Shown in pieces: positions 7,261 through 8,525 of a stretch of 8,525 bases of DNA. The position numbers and the translations under genes are program-made. Under the pieces are notes generated by a model, which had not been told where the DNA came from, did not search any database, and was given only the letters and a program-made list of their open reading frames with translations. This DNA comes from an uncultured Chloroflexota bacterium (GTDB lineage: Bacteria; Chloroflexota; Dehalococcoidia; UBA2979), in assembly GCA_902827055.1 (NCBI GenBank), contig CADEHD010000076.1, positions 1 through 8,525 on the forward strand, given 5' to 3'. Position 1 is the first letter of the stretch; every line of letters begins with the position of its first letter.

Positions 7261-8264
7261 GCGCGACCCTCGGCGAGCCAGCGTGCGGCCTCCTTGGCGT
7301 GGTAGGTGATGATCATGTCGGCGCCGGCGCGTCGGATCGAGGTCAGCGTCTCGAGGACGATGCGCTCCTCGTCGAGCCAGCCCTGCTGGGCCGCGGCCTT
7401 CACCATCGCGTACTCGCCGGAGACGTTGTAGGCAGCGAGCGGTAGCTCGGTGCGCTCGCGGACGCGCGCGATGACATCGAGGTACGCGAGCGCCGGCTTC
7501 ACCATGACGATGTCGGCGCCCTCGGCCTCATCGATGGCGACCTCGCGCAGGGCTTCGCGCGTGTTCGCGGGGTCCATCTGGTAGCCGCGACGGTCGCCGA
7601 ACTGCGGTGCGGAATCGGCGGCCTCGCGGAACGGGCCGTAGTAGGCGGACGCGTACTTCGCGCTGTACGCCATGATCGGCAGCGACTCGTGCCCCGCGGC
7701 GTCGAGGCCCGCACGAATCGCGGCCACCCGTCCGTCCATCATATCCGATGGCGCGATCACGTCCGCGCCGGCGTCGGCGAGGCTCACGGCCATCCTCGTC
7801 AGCAGGTCCAGCGAGGGGTCGTTGTCGACCTCGCCGGTGGGCGTGAGCAGGCCGCAGTGGCCGTGGTCCGTGTACTCGCAGAGGCAGACATCGGCGACAA
7901 CCGCGAGGTCCGGGTCCGCGCGCTTCAGCACGCGCGTCGCCTGCTGCACGATGCCGTCGTCGGCGTAGCCCTCGGTGCCCGCGGCATCCTTCGAGGCGGG
8001 GATCCCGAAGAGCAGGACGGCGCGCACGCCGAGCGCTCGGAGCTCCGCCGCCTCGCGCTCGAGCTGGTCGAGCGACAGCCGCGACTGGCCCGGCATCGAG
8101 GAGATGGGCTGGCGCACATCGACGCCGTGGGTGATGAACAGGGGGTAGATGAACGTGGCGGGATCGAGGCGGGTCTCGCGGACGAGGCCCCGCAACGCGG
8201 CGCTGCGCCTGGTGCGGCGCGTCCGTTCGAAGGCGCCGAGCTCGCGTCCCAGCTGGATGGTCAT
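7257..8264 (-). CDS. hemB: Porphobilinogen synthase (5-aminolevulinate dehydratase)
   Basis: The 335-residue product condenses two 5-aminolevulinate molecules into porphobilinogen in the cytoplasm. It is of normal family length. Typical features are FIYPLFITHGVDVRQPISSMPGQ (38-60), a catalytic zinc site with three cysteines in DVCLCEYTDHGHCG (C127, C129, C137), and the two active-site lysines K203 (AYSAKYAS) and K256 (VMVKPALAYLD). GYQMDPAN (228-235) and the PLAAYNVSGEYAM stretch (275-287) are also diagnostic. The three cysteines point to the zinc-dependent rather than the magnesium-only form. The ATG overlaps the end of hemD as ATGA, with AGGGAG seven nt upstream. At its 3' end it overlaps hemL by 4 nt. 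This is the middle gene of a tightly coupled hem operon, and its product HemB uses the product of HemL. Confidence 0.98.
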   Translation of the reverse strand: MTIQLGRELGAFERTRRTRRSAALRGLVRETRLDPATFIYPLFITHGVDVRQPISSMPGQSRLSLDQLEREAAELRALGVRAVLLFGIPASKDAAGTEGYADDGIVQQATRVLKRADPDLAVVADVCLCEYTDHGHCGLLTPTGEVDNDPSLDLLTRMAVSLADAGADVIAPSDMMDGRVAAIRAGLDAAGHESLPIMAYSAKYASAYYGPFREAADSAPQFGDRRGYQMDPANTREALREVAIDEAEGADIVMVKPALAYLDVIARVRERTELPLAAYNVSGEYAMVKAAAQQGWLDEERIVLETLTSIRRAGADMIITYHAKEAARWLAEGRA

Positions 8265-8525
8265 CGGACAGCTCCCTCTGACGCGGTCGTCCGCGTCGAC
8301 GCTTCTGCTTCCCGCAGCGTATCCCGCAGTGCCGTGACGAGCCCGGGCACCGAATGCACCTCGGCTTCGCGGGCGACGGTGAGGCCCGCCTCGCGCGCGC
8401 TCGCCGACGTCGCCGGTCCGATCGAGACGGCGCGTGCCGCCTCGAGGCCGGCGCGGGCGGCGGCGTCCTCACCGAGCACGGTCAGCAAGTTACGCACCGT
8501 GGAGGAGGATGTGAACGCCACGGCA
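8261..8525 (-). CDS. hemD: Uroporphyrinogen-III synthase, C-terminal fragment
   Basis: The gene enters from the right edge; 87 codons plus the stop are visible and the true start lies outside the window. The fragment shows the HemD second-domain hallmark AVAFTSSSTVRNLL (first residues) followed by VSIGPATSASAREAGL, matching the family's FTSSS...IGP.T motifs, then an amphipathic helix PGLVTALRDTL. HemD cyclises hydroxymethylbilane with D-ring inversion to uroporphyrinogen III. Its stop overlaps the hemB start as ATGA, and hemL follows, so hemC and possibly hemA are expected just outside the right edge. An in-frame GTG at 8521-8519 is internal (within the first strand of this domain), not a start. 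The short charged tail after LREAEA is variable in this family. Confidence 0.88.
   Translation of the reverse strand, partial: AVAFTSSSTVRNLLTVLGEDAAARAGLEAARAVSIGPATSASAREAGLTVAREAEVHSVPGLVTALRDTLREAEASTRTTASEGAVR

Noticed and set aside
6814..7305. Plus-strand frame of 163 codons over hemL/hemB
   Set aside because: Antisense to the well-supported hemL coding sequence; no ribosome-binding site or family signature.

Overview
The window is a conventional, densely coded stretch of chromosome from a bacterium with clearly high GC by eye. It reads as bacterial from PstB/PhoU, RecQ, C5-pathway haem genes, Shine-Dalgarno motifs and a TTG and a GTG start. The phylum cannot be fixed from the sequence. 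The hemD-hemB-hemL order recalls the Bacillus hemAXCDBL cluster but is shared by many phyla; a high-GC Chloroflexota- or Actinobacteria-like origin is only a guess. I see no transposase, phage gene, CRISPR array, rRNA or intact tRNA.

Layout. (1) Positions 1-839, minus strand: a DUF72 (YecE-like) protein cut off at the left edge. (2) Positions 907-2463, minus strand: the unit pstB-phoU with an 18-nt gap, giving the ATPase of the high-affinity phosphate importer and its regulatory partner. The transporter genes pstS, pstC and pstA are not here. (3) Positions 2464-2631: a divergent intergenic region carrying both promoters, a possible Pho-type half-site pair, a strong hairpin and a sequence resembling a decayed tRNA-Leu. 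(4) Positions 2632-4635, plus strand: a RecQ-family helicase with a winged-helix-like segment before the zinc site and two HRDC domains in tandem. (5) Positions 4636-4771: three consecutive hairpins, then a promoter-like box and a 15-bp near-palindrome ending one base before the next start codon. (6) Positions 4772-5911, plus strand: a membrane protein best read as a divergent Na/Pi-cotransporter-type protein. (7) Positions 5912-5955: a short convergent junction with a small hairpin. (8) Positions 5956-8525, minus strand: hemD (partial), hemB and hemL, overlapping by 4 nt at each junction.

How they work together. HemL makes 5-aminolevulinate from glutamate-1-semialdehyde, HemB condenses two of these to porphobilinogen, and HemD closes the uroporphyrinogen III ring after HemC, so the right third is a C5-route tetrapyrrole operon read leftward. 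PstB and PhoU handle phosphate uptake and signalling. The membrane protein at 4772 may be a second anion or phosphate carrier, but its motifs are divergent. RecQ is a repair helicase with no evident link to its neighbours.

I do not find an undescribed multi-gene system. The best leads are the operator-like element at 4756-4770, the unusual domain layout of RecQ, the divergent symporter-like protein, and the tRNA-like remnant upstream of recQ.
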